The notes: a model not told the origin generated them from the letters alone. Shown: positions 8,219 to 17,562, counted from the first letter of the stretch. The stretch: 64,000 nt of DNA from 79-D21 sp022839995 (GCA_022839995.1 JALHIN010000012.1:1-64000); one strand, 5' to 3'. Numbers and translations: made by a program.

Positions 8219-9238
8219 TCATCTCTCCCCGAGGCTCAAATAGGTTTCCCGGAAAATTCTTCCGACATCTTCCCTTAAACCAGAGATCCTCTGAAGGCGA
8301 TCTTCGGCCGGAATCGAAATCGCCATCCCGGGTTTCCAGGTCGGCACGTTCAGCATCTCCGCAAACCCCTGGACTTTCGGATCGTAGGGAACCGACAGAA
8401 GAGGGATCCCTGCCATCGCGGAAAGAATGCAAAAATGCAGCCGCATCCCAACCGCTCCCATGCACCCTCCAGGAAAAGCGAGGGAATCCCTTGCCCCTGG
8501 ATTCCACCGATCGATTCCTTCCAGCTCGAGCAGTCCGCGACAGCCAAGCTCCTCCATCGTCCTGGCATCTTCTTCGGCCAAGGCGATGCCGCGGACCGAA
8601 AGCCCGCGGGACCTCGCATACTCTCCAACCTTTTCCGCAACTTGTTCAGGCAAGCCGTTTCTCCACGGGCGGATGTTCAAGGCCAACCTCGGCTCCCCCG
8701 CTTTTCCGTCGAAGGGTAGCGAGTCCAGCCCGAAAACCAGGTCAGGGGAGAGGACCGCCCCCAGTCCCCACCCAGCGAGGGTCTCCATGGAAAGGCGATC
8801 CCGTACCCCCCTGCGCTCACAGGCAGATAAGGCATCACGGGCAAGAAACCTCTGGAGGGTCCCGTTCAATGGCCCGACGGACTGACCGAAGCACCACGGT
8901 CGGCAGTTCGCCAGCTTTGCCATCCGAACGATTCCCCAATAGTAGAGCGGCGAGCGGAAACTGGTGGAATCCTGAAAAAGTCCGCCTCCTCCCAGGAGGA
9001 GTGTCCGGCTTTCCCTCAAAGCGGCGAAGACATCTCTCATGTTCCATCGGTTTACGGCAGCGGTACCCAGAAAACGGGTCGTTTCAGCAACATCATTGGA
9101 TAGGACAACAATCCTGTCCCGCTGGACGCCGCAGCCCTCCAGGAGCCGAACGGCGGCCTGGGCGAGGAGCTCGTCCCCCAGGTTCCCGAAACCATAGTAG
9201 CCACATAGAGCCACATCGAAACGGCGCCCTAATTCCAA
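8219..9238 (-). CDS. csaB: Polysaccharide pyruvyl transferase CsaB
   Basis: CsaB transfers pyruvate from phosphoenolpyruvate to a cell-wall polysaccharide, making the ketal that SLH-domain proteins bind. The product (339 residues from the chosen start) has the family opening ALCGYYGFGNLGDELLAQ, the LLGGGGLFQD loop, a CFGQSVGPL segment, and the C-terminal histidine-containing GAVGMRLHFCILS. A TTG at 9238 is the best start: GGAGG lies eight bases upstream. An ATG at 9253 in the same frame has no clear ribosome-binding site. It overlaps the end of the DUF5693 gene by ten bases, a pairing often seen in diderm relatives of Firmicutes. Confidence 0.92.
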   Translation of the reverse strand: MELGRRFDVALCGYYGFGNLGDELLAQAAVRLLEGCGVQRDRIVVLSNDVAETTRFLGTAAVNRWNMRDVFAALRESRTLLLGGGGLFQDSTSFRSPLYYWGIVRMAKLANCRPWCFGQSVGPLNGTLQRFLARDALSACERRGVRDRLSMETLAGWGLGAVLSPDLVFGLDSLPFDGKAGEPRLALNIRPWRNGLPEQVAEKVGEYARSRGLSVRGIALAEEDARTMEELGCRGLLELEGIDRWNPGARDSLAFPGGCMGAVGMRLHFCILSAMAGIPLLSVPYDPKVQGFAEMLNVPTWKPGMAISIPAEDRLQRISGLREDVGRIFRETYLSLGER

Positions 9239-11142
9239 CGGACAGGCCTCCATCTCGAAACCAGCGGAAGCAGCCCGAACTTCAACAGGCAGATGAGGAC
9301 CATCCCCATGGCGATTCCAGTCCACCAGCCATTGAAAACCCGGAAAAGAATGAACGGCAAGCGGGTGTGAAAGTGGCAGAAGCTGTTCACGGCCGAGGCA
9401 AAGCCGATCGAGGCCGCCACTCGCGGCAGGATCCATGCCTGGCGCCCCCAGTTCGCCCTTGCCATGGCGTACCACAGGATCAGGGCCGGGTAACCGATGA
9501 AGAGCTCCTTTGTCCTTGGGCGGGCTACCAGCGCCCGCTCCAGCAAATCCCTCAGGGTCCTCTCCCAGCCGCCGACGAAGGCCGTGTTGTCGCTTCGTAG
9601 CGCCAGCACTCCGGCAGCAAGGAGGATCACACAAACCAGGAGGAACTCGAGCCAGACCATCGGCCTGGCAAGCAGTTTGCGGGGGCTTTCGGGAGCGACC
9701 CCGGTCAGGAAGTCATGGGCCAGGACCAGTATCGGGGGCAACAACAAGGTCATTTTGACCCCTGAAAAGGGCTGGAGCCTTAGCATCGTCATCGGAGTGC
9801 TGAAGAAAGCCGCTAGAGCGAGCCCTCCCGTGATGGTGAGCAACAGGGCCCCCAATAGCCCGAAAACCGGTTTCCGCACCTCGCCGAGTGCCCAGAGACA
9901 CACTTCTGCAGCAAGGAAAGCGCTTCCGAAGGCTCCAGAGAGCCTGGCCACCAGCGGCAGGCGAAGCATCAAAAACGCCAGTACGGTGCCGCCCGCAAGG
10001 AGAACGGCCGCTTCCTGCCACCCGGCCGGTTCACTCATTTTCCCGGAAAACCGTAGGAACAGCCGCACGCAGAGAAGGGCCACCGCCAACCCGTAAGCAG
10101 AGGCTCCCGCAGGAGAATTTGGCCAGTCCCCGATGGGCTCGGGCCATCCGCTCCGATACCCTCTCCGTTCCAGGTCTTCACGAATTCGGTTCATATCGGA
10201 CAAAACAGCGGCATAGCGGCCTCCGGGTTCGATTTCGTAAGACCGGATCAGCAGCAACGGCACGGATCGTTCCACGAAGGCACGAACCATCCGTTCGACG
10301 ATGGCATCCCTGGAAATCCGCTTCACCAGGATCTCGTCCGTGGTAACGCTGTGAATCGGGACCAAGGCAGGATAGGAGGAACGGTTCAGCCTTTCAGCCC
10401 CGTATTGCCGGCTGAATTCGGCCTGTGCCAGGAAAAGTCCCTTTTCCCGGATCCATTCCCCGATCCTTTGGATATCCGGTGCACCGGGAACGAAAAGCCC
10501 CTGCGGCAGAATCCCGCGGATCTCCGGCCGCCTGTCCGCCAGGGTTTGCAGGGAGGAAACGACGCGCCCCCCTCCTGCCCCTGGGCACGGTACTGGCCTG
10601 AAGAGTACCGGGAGGCCGGCCTTCCTCGCCAGGTCGAGCCCTTCAAAATCGGGGACCACCCCCGCTTTTTCCAGTTCAAACGCCGAACGCGGCAAAAGGA
10701 GGTATTCCATTTGAACCGTTGAATTCGAGAGAAGATCGGGAAATTTCGCCTTCAGGTAGGAGGTGGCTTCGTCCGACCAACGTCGGTCCATGGAGAAGGC
10801 GATCACCGCAAGGTCCCCGGATGCACCAGGAAACAGGGACCTGGCTTCCGGAATCCTGGCGAGCGGCCCGAAAAGGAAGCCGGACTGGCCTTCCAGTAGA
10901 TCCAGGCCCGTCAGTTCGTTGACGACGATCCCTTCAAGCTTCTGCTCTTTCATCTCCGCGAGCAGGAGTTCCAACGGCCGTCCTTCCTGTCTGGAGAGGC
11001 TCAGGATTTCACTGCTTTCGACGACCATGGCGAAATTCCGGTGCATCCGTTCGGCTTTCCACCGCGGGAGCAAGGCTGCCAGCGAAAGGGAAAGGATCAC
11101 CACCAGGAAGACAAGGTGCAGCAAGTTCCGTCGAAATTTCAT
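9229..11142 (-). CDS. DUF5693 family membrane protein
   Basis: A 637-residue protein with an N-terminal membrane segment (about residues 7-26), a soluble outward-facing domain to about residue 370, and then roughly seven hydrophobic segments to the C-terminus. The soluble part contains SSEILSLSRQEG, VVNELTGLDLL and ALVPIHSVTTDEI, which I recognise from DUF5693 proteins. They are typically encoded next to csaB and are presumed to work in assembly or export of the pyruvylated wall polymer. The ATG at 11142 follows GGGAGGT by seven bases and overlaps the maf stop (ATGA). No enzymatic residue can be assigned from sequence alone. Confidence 0.85.
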   Translation of the reverse strand: MKFRRNLLHLVFLVVILSLSLAALLPRWKAERMHRNFAMVVESSEILSLSRQEGRPLELLLAEMKEQKLEGIVVNELTGLDLLEGQSGFLFGPLARIPEARSLFPGASGDLAVIAFSMDRRWSDEATSYLKAKFPDLLSNSTVQMEYLLLPRSAFELEKAGVVPDFEGLDLARKAGLPVLFRPVPCPGAGGGRVVSSLQTLADRRPEIRGILPQGLFVPGAPDIQRIGEWIREKGLFLAQAEFSRQYGAERLNRSSYPALVPIHSVTTDEILVKRISRDAIVERMVRAFVERSVPLLLIRSYEIEPGGRYAAVLSDMNRIREDLERRGYRSGWPEPIGDWPNSPAGASAYGLAVALLCVRLFLRFSGKMSEPAGWQEAAVLLAGGTVLAFLMLRLPLVARLSGAFGSAFLAAEVCLWALGEVRKPVFGLLGALLLTITGGLALAAFFSTPMTMLRLQPFSGVKMTLLLPPILVLAHDFLTGVAPESPRKLLARPMVWLEFLLVCVILLAAGVLALRSDNTAFVGGWERTLRDLLERALVARPRTKELFIGYPALILWYAMARANWGRQAWILPRVAASIGFASAVNSFCHFHTRLPFILFRVFNGWWTGIAMGMVLICLLKFGLLPLVSRWRPVRWN

Positions 11143-11729
11143 CGACTGACCTCCCATTGACGGGACAGGGGGACCCCGAATCGTTCCAGTAACAGGCTCA
11201 ACCTGAACAAGGGAAGTCCCACGACGTTGAAATAGCATCCCGAAATTCCGGAAACGAGCAGGGCGCCGCGGCCCTGGATCGCATAGGCGCCGGCCTTGTC
11301 CCTCCCCTCACCTGTTGCGACGTATGCCGCGATCTCTTCGTCGGAAAGGGGACGAAAGGAAACGAGGGTCTTTTCGACTTCGTCAAGGCAAAGCCCTCCA
11401 TGGCAGAGGGCGACGCCCGTCATCACCTCGTGCCGGCTACCCGAAAGAGAGCGGAGCATCTCGAAGGCCTCCGGGGCGTCTTTCGGTTTCCCCAGGATTT
11501 TCCCCTGGTGGACGACGATCGTGTCGGCACCGATCACAAGGTTTCCCGGAAACCGGCCCGACACGGCCCTGGCCTTCTCGATTGCAAGTCTCCTGCAGGC
11601 TTTCTCGGGAGATTCTCCCGCCAAGTGGCGTTCCTCGACTCCCGGGTCGACGATCCGGAACTTCCAGCCCAGGGTCGAAAGCAGCGTTTCTCTTCTCGGG
11701 CTTTTCGAAGCGAGGACCAGCGGTTTCAT
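11139..11729 (-). CDS. maf: Maf family nucleotide pyrophosphatase
   Basis: A 196-residue cytoplasmic housecleaning enzyme that hydrolyses non-canonical or modified nucleoside triphosphates to monophosphates. Family motifs are ASKSPRRETLL near the N-terminus, GADTIVVHQGKILGKP in the middle, and the EIAAYVATGEGRDKAGAYAIQG block, including the lysine and glutamate residues of the active site. The last block (EGRDKAGAY) fits the dTTP/UTP-type (YhdE) branch more than the YceF branch. It is coupled to DUF5693 by an ATGA overlap and lies 20 bases after DUF4321. Some Maf proteins affect septum formation, so placement near division genes may be meaningful. Confidence 0.94.
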   Translation of the reverse strand: MKPLVLASKSPRRETLLSTLGWKFRIVDPGVEERHLAGESPEKACRRLAIEKARAVSGRFPGNLVIGADTIVVHQGKILGKPKDAPEAFEMLRSLSGSRHEVMTGVALCHGGLCLDEVEKTLVSFRPLSDEEIAAYVATGEGRDKAGAYAIQGRGALLVSGISGCYFNVVGLPLFRLSLLLERFGVPLSRQWEVSR

Positions 11730-11749
11730 TTCACCGACCCGCTTTCGCC

Positions 11750-11998
11750 TCAGCGGATGATCCAGAGGCCAAAGAGACCGCCGAGCAGGGACCCCAGGTT
11801 CAGCCTGAGAAAGAGCTTGAAGCCGACCGTACCGAAAATCAGGTCGATTTCGTGGACATCGAAACCGGCACGCGTCACGTCCCTGAAAAGGGCCTGTGTC
11901 GCCTCAAATCCTTGCAGGTAGGCCCCCAGCATCGTTCCCAGGAGGATCGCCAGGATCAGGATTGACCATCTGGATCCCGCTCCCTTTGCTAAAGCCAT
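11750..11998 (-). CDS. Small DUF4321 membrane protein
   Basis: An 82-residue protein with two hydrophobic segments (about residues 12-32 and 62-82) separated by a short charged region. It resembles DUF4321 proteins, which are found beside maf and division genes in Firmicutes and Synergistota; their function is unknown. The gene begins three bases after the uppP stop and is followed by maf 20 bases later, so it belongs to the same transcript. The second segment, rich in G and L (LNLGSLLGGLFGLWI), looks like a helix-packing motif. Confidence 0.8.
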   Translation of the reverse strand: MALAKGAGSRWSILILAILLGTMLGAYLQGFEATQALFRDVTRAGFDVHEIDLIFGTVGFKLFLRLNLGSLLGGLFGLWIIR

Positions 11999-12001
11999 GT
12001 T

Positions 12002-12817
12002 TCAACCCCTCCCCAATAATCCTGCAACGACGGCCATCAGGCCCACCCCTGCCGTGTAGCAGGCGAAAAGGTTCCAACGGCCCTTGACGACAAACCTTCT
12101 CAGGATCGCCAGTGCGCACAACCCCGATAGGAAGGCCAACAAAGCCCCGATCCACCAGCCCTTGGGCAGGCTTTGAAGGAAGTTGCCCATTCCGCCCGCA
12201 TCGAAGACCTCCAGCAGGATCGCCCCGAAGACTGCGGGCAGGGACATCAAAAAGGAAAAATCGAACGCCGCCTCGGGAGAAAGGCCCATGAGCAGTCCCG
12301 AGCAGATCGTGGACCCCGATCTAGAAATTCCCGGGAAAACCGCGAGCCCCTGGGCAAAGCCCACCCCCAGGCCAACGGGCAGATTCGCGCTTTTCCCTCT
12401 CGGCCGGCGATCCACTCTCCCCGCCAGGAAAAGGATCCCGGCGTTCAGGAGAAGCAGCGCCCCGACCAGGGAAAGCGAACCCAATGCCGCCTCGACGGCC
12501 CCCTTCAGGGGGTAGCCGATGCTCGCCGTTACGGCCGTTCCCCCGAGGACCGCCCAACCGATCTTCCAGCCCGAAGGCCGTTTGCCGGGCGGTAGCCTCC
12601 ATCCAGCCAGCCACTCCTTCAGAACACCCCACCAGACCTTCCTGAAAAACAACAGTGTGGCCAAAAGCGTTGCCCCGTGAAGGGCAAGGTCGTAGGCGAA
12701 AGGAGGGGTTTCAAATCCCGCGAGGTTCTGGAAAACCGCCAGGTGCCCCGAGCTGCTGACGGGCAGGAACTCAGTCAGCCCCTGCAGGATTCCCAGCAAC
12801 AGCAACTTTCCCGTCAT
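12002..12817 (-). CDS. uppP: Undecaprenyl-diphosphatase UppP (BacA)
   Basis: UppP recycles the lipid carrier by converting undecaprenyl diphosphate to undecaprenyl phosphate, supporting peptidoglycan and polymer export. The 271-residue polytopic protein has both catalytic signatures: EFLPVSSSGH (residues 17-26) and the second motif GISRSGSTI (about 163-171) with the active-site arginine and serine. The start ATG at 12817 lies inside the end of the upstream transporter gene (47-base overlap) and is preceded by GGAAGCGG. It shares the run with csaB and DUF5693, which probably use the same lipid carrier. Confidence 0.96.
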   Translation of the reverse strand: MTGKLLLLGILQGLTEFLPVSSSGHLAVFQNLAGFETPPFAYDLALHGATLLATLLFFRKVWWGVLKEWLAGWRLPPGKRPSGWKIGWAVLGGTAVTASIGYPLKGAVEAALGSLSLVGALLLLNAGILFLAGRVDRRPRGKSANLPVGLGVGFAQGLAVFPGISRSGSTICSGLLMGLSPEAAFDFSFLMSLPAVFGAILLEVFDAGGMGNFLQSLPKGWWIGALLAFLSGLCALAILRRFVVKGRWNLFACYTAGVGLMAVVAGLLGRG

Positions 12818-14441
12818 GGATCCGCTTCCCTTCCGTGTCCATCTTGATGACGTCCAGGACCATCAGCGCGAGGTTGTTCCCGTGGTCCGCGATCCGCTCC
12901 AGGTTACTCAGGATATCGATAAAGACGACCCCCGCGCTGGGCTGGCAGGCCCCCGTGTTCAGCCGCTCGATGTGTTTCCTTCTCAGTTCTTTCTCCAGGG
13001 CATCGACCCTGTCCTCAAGAACCAGGACTTCCTTGGCGGCTTCGCCGTCCTCGTTGAGGATGGATTCGATGGCAAGGTGGAAGGCGAGGCGTGCGTTCGT
13101 GAACATTTCCTCGAATTCCGCCATGGCCTTCTCGGAGAAAACCAGGTGATTCTCCTGCGTGTATTCGAAAAGTTCCGTCAGGTTCGTTGCGTGATCGCCG
13201 ACACGTTCGATATCGGAAGCCCCGTTTACGTATGCTCCAAGCGTCAGGGACAGGTCTTCTGAGAGGCTGGCCTGCCCCACTTCGGCGGCATAGCGGGCGA
13301 TCCCGTGTGTCAGCTGGTTGACCAGCTTCTCCGTCTGGAAGACTTCCTCGGCCTTTTTCGGGTCCTTTTCGACAAAGGCCGCGTGTACGTTCTGCAGCAT
13401 CTCCTCGGCCAGGAATCCGAGGCGGACCAACTCCTGCCTGACCGCGTGAACCGCAGCCGCCGGAGTCGCCGTAATCAGCCTACGGTCGAGAAACCGGGGC
13501 CCCATGTCCAGGACCGCCACTTTCCCCGGAATAATCTTTTGGATTAGGGCGACGAAGGGGCGGGAAAACGGCAGGAAGAGCAGGGTGTTCGCGACGTTGA
13601 AAAAAGTGTGCGAGTTCGCTAGCTGCCGGGGTATCGAGGCCGCCGAAGCCTGGACAGCTCCTCTAAATAGCGGGAATGCAGTCATGAAAATGACGACGCC
13701 GATCAGGTTGAACAGGACGTGGCAGGCCGCGGCCTGTTTTGCTCCCCGGTTTGCGCCGATGGAAGCCAGTACCGCGGTGATGGTGGTTCCGATGTTGTCC
13801 CCCAGGATAATGGGAATCCCCGCATCCAGGCCCAAAAGCCCCTGAGAAGCCATCGCGATGACCAGGCCGACCGTGGCTGCACTCGATTGGACCAGAAGCG
13901 TCAGTCCCGTTCCCGCAAGAACCCCTAGGAGGGGATGGTTCGAGAATGCAAGGAAGATGTCTTTTCGTCCCCGGAGGAACGACATCGAGCCTTCCATCGT
14001 TTTCATTCCGAGGAAAAGGAGGCCGAAGCCGACAAGGCCGTTTCCAACGCTCCTCTGCCGCTTGCTGCGACCGAACATGGACAGGAGGACGCCGATGCCG
14101 ATGAGCGGAAGGGCAAAGTCGGAAAACTTGAAGGCGATGAGCTGCGCGGTGACCGTGGTTCCGATGTTGGCCCCCATGATGACGCCGAACGCCTGGTATA
14201 GGGACATGAGTCCCGCGTGGACGAAACTGACCGTCATGACGGTGCAGGCACTGCTGCTCTGCAGGAGCGTCGTCACCAGGATGCCGACGCCGATTCCCCT
14301 CACGGGGGTTTTCGTCACGGTGGCGAACAGCCTTCTCAACTTTTCGCCGGAGAGGTCCTGGAGGGTTTCGCTCATCAATTTGATCCCGAAGAGGAAAAGA
14401 CCGACACCTCCAAGCAATTGCAGAACCGAGGTCAGTGGCAC
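12771..14441 (-). CDS. Na+/phosphate cotransporter family protein with PhoU-like domain
   Basis: A 556-residue protein with two Na/Pi cotransporter repeats, each containing a QSSSA motif (TLLQSSSACTV near residue 59 and LLVQSSAATVG near 185). The roughly ten hydrophobic segments span residues 1-310. A cytoplasmic PhoU-like helical domain (about 340-540) follows, with ERVGDHATNL and ERIADHGNNL repeats that normally bind metal. Such fusions import phosphate in exchange with the sodium gradient, although some members have unclear substrates. It starts 40 bases after rnj, and its end overlaps uppP, a phosphate-releasing enzyme. Confidence 0.92.
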   Translation of the reverse strand: MPLTSVLQLLGGVGLFLFGIKLMSETLQDLSGEKLRRLFATVTKTPVRGIGVGILVTTLLQSSSACTVMTVSFVHAGLMSLYQAFGVIMGANIGTTVTAQLIAFKFSDFALPLIGIGVLLSMFGRSKRQRSVGNGLVGFGLLFLGMKTMEGSMSFLRGRKDIFLAFSNHPLLGVLAGTGLTLLVQSSAATVGLVIAMASQGLLGLDAGIPIILGDNIGTTITAVLASIGANRGAKQAAACHVLFNLIGVVIFMTAFPLFRGAVQASAASIPRQLANSHTFFNVANTLLFLPFSRPFVALIQKIIPGKVAVLDMGPRFLDRRLITATPAAAVHAVRQELVRLGFLAEEMLQNVHAAFVEKDPKKAEEVFQTEKLVNQLTHGIARYAAEVGQASLSEDLSLTLGAYVNGASDIERVGDHATNLTELFEYTQENHLVFSEKAMAEFEEMFTNARLAFHLAIESILNEDGEAAKEVLVLEDRVDALEKELRRKHIERLNTGACQPSAGVVFIDILSNLERIADHGNNLALMVLDVIKMDTEGKRIHDGKVAVAGNPAGAD

Positions 14442-14480
14442 GAGAGTTTCACTCCTTTTTGGCTAGAGAGGTTCTTCGAT

Positions 14481-16199
14481 TCATGCCGTTGCTTCCGTTC
14501 TTTCCAGTATCGTCACCATGGGCACAACGTTGGGAGTTCCCCTCGTCAGCCTGCGGATCACCTCTTTTACCCTGCTTCGGATTCGCATTTCCAGGTTTTC
14601 GGGATCCAGGACGTGTTTCTCCCCTGCGCTTCCGAGCGCTTTTAGGACCGCCTTCTGGATTTCCTCATAAAGCGCGGTCGCGTCCGAGCTGTGAATGAAC
14701 CCACGGCTTTCCAGACGGATGTTCCCCGCGAGCCGGCCGTCTTTGTCCAGCACAACCGAAAGAATCAGGATTCCATCTTCAGCGAGCTCGCGCCTTTCTT
14801 TCAGCACGCTTCCCTTCATCTCCCCGATCGCGAGTCCGTCCACAAGGACCGCTCCGCTTGGCACCGTCCCCCTGACCTGAGATTTCCCACGCTGGATTCT
14901 CAGGATGTCGCCGTTCTGGAGAATGTGGACGTTGGACTCCGGCACCCCCATTTCGATGGCCAGCTGCGCATGCCGGTGCTGGTGCCTTCTCTCCCCGTGG
15001 AAGGGAACGAAATGCTGCGGCCTCACGATACTCAGCATCATCTTCAGTTCTTCCTGGGACGCGTGGCCGGAGGCATGCACGTGTTGCTCCCGGTCGTAAA
15101 TGACCTCGCAGCCCAGGGCAAAAAGCCTGTCGATCGTCCGGCTGACAAGCTTTTCGTTCCCCGGTATGGGCGTGGCGAAAATCGCCACCAAGTCTTTCGG
15201 TCCAAGAAGGATGTGCCGGTGTTCCCCTTTGCTCATGAGGACAAGCCCTGAAAAGGGCTCTCCCTGGCTCCCCGTCGTCAGGACGAGAAGCCGGTTTGCC
15301 GGGATCCGCTCCGCTTCGCTGGCCGGGACAAGCAGGTCGTCGCTGACCTGGATATACCCGAGCTTCCTGGAGAGCTCTACGTTTGCGACCATGCTTCTCC
15401 CCAGGAGCGCCACTTTTCGATTGAAGCGCGCTGCCGCGTCGAAGACCTGTTGAGTCCGGTGAATGTTGCTCGCGAAAGCGGCGACGACAATCCTGCGGCT
15501 CTTGTGCAGCCTCAGGATCTGCTCCAGGGACTTCCCAACGATGTTTTCCGATGGGGTGTGCCCTGGCCTTTCGGCATTCGTGGAATCGCTGATGAACAAG
15601 CGAACCCCTTTCTTCCCGGCCTCGGCGAAAGCATTGTAATCCGTCAGACGGCCATCGATGGGAGTGGGGTCCAGTTTGAAATCACCCGTGTGGACCACGA
15701 TCCCTTCGGGGGTTTCGATGATGAGCCCCACCCCGTCGGGGATGGAATGGCAAACCGCAACGAACGTGATCCGAAAGGCACCGAGCTCGATCGTCTCGCC
15801 TGCCCGCACTTCCTGCATTCGCGGTTCGTAGGACGGGGCGAATTCGGAAAGCTTTCCTCTTGCAAGCCCGAGGGTCAGAGCCGTTCCGTAAAGAGGGACG
15901 TCCAGCTGGGGAAGGACAAAAGGCAAGGCTCCCGTATGGTCTTCATGTCCATGAGTCAGGACGATCCCCCGGATATTCTTCTTTTTTTCCAGGAGATAGG
16001 TTACATCCGGAATGACGAAATCGATACCGAACATTTCCTCATCCGGGAATTTCAGGCCGGAATCGACAACGAGGATGTCTTCGCCGTATTCGAACACGAG
16101 CATGTTCTTGCCGATTTCTCCAAAACCACCCAGCGGAATGAAGCGCAGCTCCGCCGGCGTTGAAGCTGGGCTCCTTTTCCGGCTCTTGATTCTTGCCAT
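14481..16199 (-). CDS. rnj: Ribonuclease J
   Basis: A 572-residue metallo-beta-lactamase/beta-CASP ribonuclease with 5'-exonuclease and endonuclease activity, central to mRNA decay and rRNA processing in bacteria without RNase E-based turnover. The metal-binding motif HGHEDHTG is present at about residues 82-89, with VCHSIPDGVG and the KLDPTPIDG segment downstream. The beta-CASP portion contains FISDSTNAERPGHTPSE, and the C-terminal metal motif is SGHASQEEL. The N-terminus has a short basic tail (ARIKSRKRSPA), common in this family. It is the first gene of the minus-strand run ending at purA; no convincing promoter was found in the short gap behind it. Confidence 0.96.
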   Translation of the reverse strand: MARIKSRKRSPASTPAELRFIPLGGFGEIGKNMLVFEYGEDILVVDSGLKFPDEEMFGIDFVIPDVTYLLEKKKNIRGIVLTHGHEDHTGALPFVLPQLDVPLYGTALTLGLARGKLSEFAPSYEPRMQEVRAGETIELGAFRITFVAVCHSIPDGVGLIIETPEGIVVHTGDFKLDPTPIDGRLTDYNAFAEAGKKGVRLFISDSTNAERPGHTPSENIVGKSLEQILRLHKSRRIVVAAFASNIHRTQQVFDAAARFNRKVALLGRSMVANVELSRKLGYIQVSDDLLVPASEAERIPANRLLVLTTGSQGEPFSGLVLMSKGEHRHILLGPKDLVAIFATPIPGNEKLVSRTIDRLFALGCEVIYDREQHVHASGHASQEELKMMLSIVRPQHFVPFHGERRHQHRHAQLAIEMGVPESNVHILQNGDILRIQRGKSQVRGTVPSGAVLVDGLAIGEMKGSVLKERRELAEDGILILSVVLDKDGRLAGNIRLESRGFIHSSDATALYEEIQKAVLKALGSAGEKHVLDPENLEMRIRSRVKEVIRRLTRGTPNVVPMVTILERTEATA

Positions 16200-16228
16200 C
16201 CCATCACGCCCCTATCCGTCAAAAAACA

Positions 16229-16259
16229 CCAGAAAACGAGGGGTGGACTAGCCACCCCC
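16229..16259 (-). terminator. Terminator after the class II aldolase gene
   Basis: On the minus strand, GGGGTGG and CCACCCC (16240-16258) form a seven-base stem with a five-base loop. A T-rich stretch follows (TCGTTTTCTGG then TTTTTT). The stem is short and the T-run interrupted, so readthrough into rnj is plausible. Confidence 0.6.
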
Positions 16260-16290
16260 TAAAAGCTGCAACGATTTCCCGATGGGACCC

Positions 16291-17562
16291 TTAGTCGCTG
16301 AAGTCTCCCTTTTTGTTTTCCTTCCTGGAAAGCGCAAGGGCTTTTTCGCGCGTAAATTCGCTCCTTGGGTTCAGGATCGCCCTTTCCGGCGCTGCGTTCT
16401 CGTCCGCACGCCTGGAAACCGTTTCCAAGAGGACTTCTGCCAATCCCTCGGCCCTGAATGCCTTGATGTAGCGCGTCGCCCATTCTTCCGTCTCGGCGAC
16501 GATTCGATCCTGGATGGGTTCGGGAAGCGCCATGACCTGCTCATGAAAAGGCTTGTTCGCCTTCTTGTAATCTCCGCCCTTCCTGCTAATTCCTTGATCG
16601 TCCGCCCAAGCCACAATCTCCCGCCACAGGGCCTCCGTAACGCCGCGGTCCTTTTCCTTGATGAAGGAATCTCCCTCGATTACCGCATTCCCCGTCTGCG
16701 GCTCCATTTTCAAGCCGAACACGATGTTCTGCCAAAGGGTCCCGACGTTCCCCTTGTTGATCCCCGCATCCGCAAAATGTCCGACTTTTTCGAAGGGAGT
16801 GCCAGAAATGCCGTGTTGGGCAATCGAAACCCCATACGGACGGATCGCCTGGGCGATTTCCAGGGTCCTCTGGAGATCAATCCCTTCCTCCACTCCTGCT
16901 GCCTTGTCATAGGTCCCATGAAGGCTACCGTTCGAAATTGCCAGGTAATCGGGGAAGATCCCCCAGGCATTCAGGCCGCCCACGAAGAAAAGCGCCTCTT
17001 CGACCGTGGATAGCTCCCCCTTGCCCTTGATCTCGCCCACTTCAACCTCAAGCCCGAGGTAGGGGGGGACGTGCATGGCAACATCCCGCGTAAAGCAAAG
17101 GTTTTCCCAATCCGGGTTGTGGGAGGCGTCAACGGCGACGGAAGTCCAGCCTCGCTCGATGATTTTCCTCAGGTGGGAAATGGACTTCAGCAGGTCTTCC
17201 TTCGATTTGATCCCGTAATGGTCGACGTGGAGTCCGAAAAAAACTCCGTGCCCGAGCTCGGCAGAATATCGGATTGCATAGTCCGGCACGTTGTCGAAAT
17301 TGCAGCCGCAATACGTAGACTCCGATTTCGCCAGCTCGAGCAGGACCACCGAATTCGTCTTTTTCGCGGCCCTCAGGAGCCCCTTGATCGTCAGCGGGTT
17401 GCGTACGTTTGCAGCAAGGACGATCGCTCCGATCTTTTTCGCCGCTTCGGCGACGTCGCGGCCGCTGACCAACCCCACCGGTTCCTCGCCGTACAGGGCT
17501 TGGACGTTCAAGGGCCTCTTCCTCAATACTTCCCGATAGCCGGCACCTTCGACCTTGATCAT
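16291..17562 (-). CDS. Class II aldolase-family protein, long form
   Basis: The 423-residue product resembles zinc-dependent class II fructose/tagatose-bisphosphate aldolases. The catalytic/zinc motif LHVDHYG, the ENLCFTRDVA helix with VEVGEI (zinc ligand region), NGSLHGTYDKA and QHGISGTP (phosphate and zinc site) are recognisable in the right order. Typical members have 285-310 residues. This one adds about 100 C-terminal residues (mostly helical, charged) and internal insertions, so the substrate may not be fructose bisphosphate. The ATG at 17562 is preceded by AAGGAGG; an in-frame GTG further upstream lies within that site. It is a monocistronic minus-strand gene with its own terminator. 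Confidence 0.82.
   Translation of the reverse strand: MIKVEGAGYREVLRKRPLNVQALYGEEPVGLVSGRDVAEAAKKIGAIVLAANVRNPLTIKGLLRAAKKTNSVVLLELAKSESTYCGCNFDNVPDYAIRYSAELGHGVFFGLHVDHYGIKSKEDLLKSISHLRKIIERGWTSVAVDASHNPDWENLCFTRDVAMHVPPYLGLEVEVGEIKGKGELSTVEEALFFVGGLNAWGIFPDYLAISNGSLHGTYDKAAGVEEGIDLQRTLEIAQAIRPYGVSIAQHGISGTPFEKVGHFADAGINKGNVGTLWQNIVFGLKMEPQTGNAVIEGDSFIKEKDRGVTEALWREIVAWADDQGISRKGGDYKKANKPFHEQVMALPEPIQDRIVAETEEWATRYIKAFRAEGLAEVLLETVSRRADENAAPERAILNPRSEFTREKALALSRKENKKGDFSD

Noticed and set aside
8200..9600. 466-codon plus-strand open frame
   Set aside because: Antisense to csaB and DUF5693; basic, serine- and proline-rich translation with no family match.
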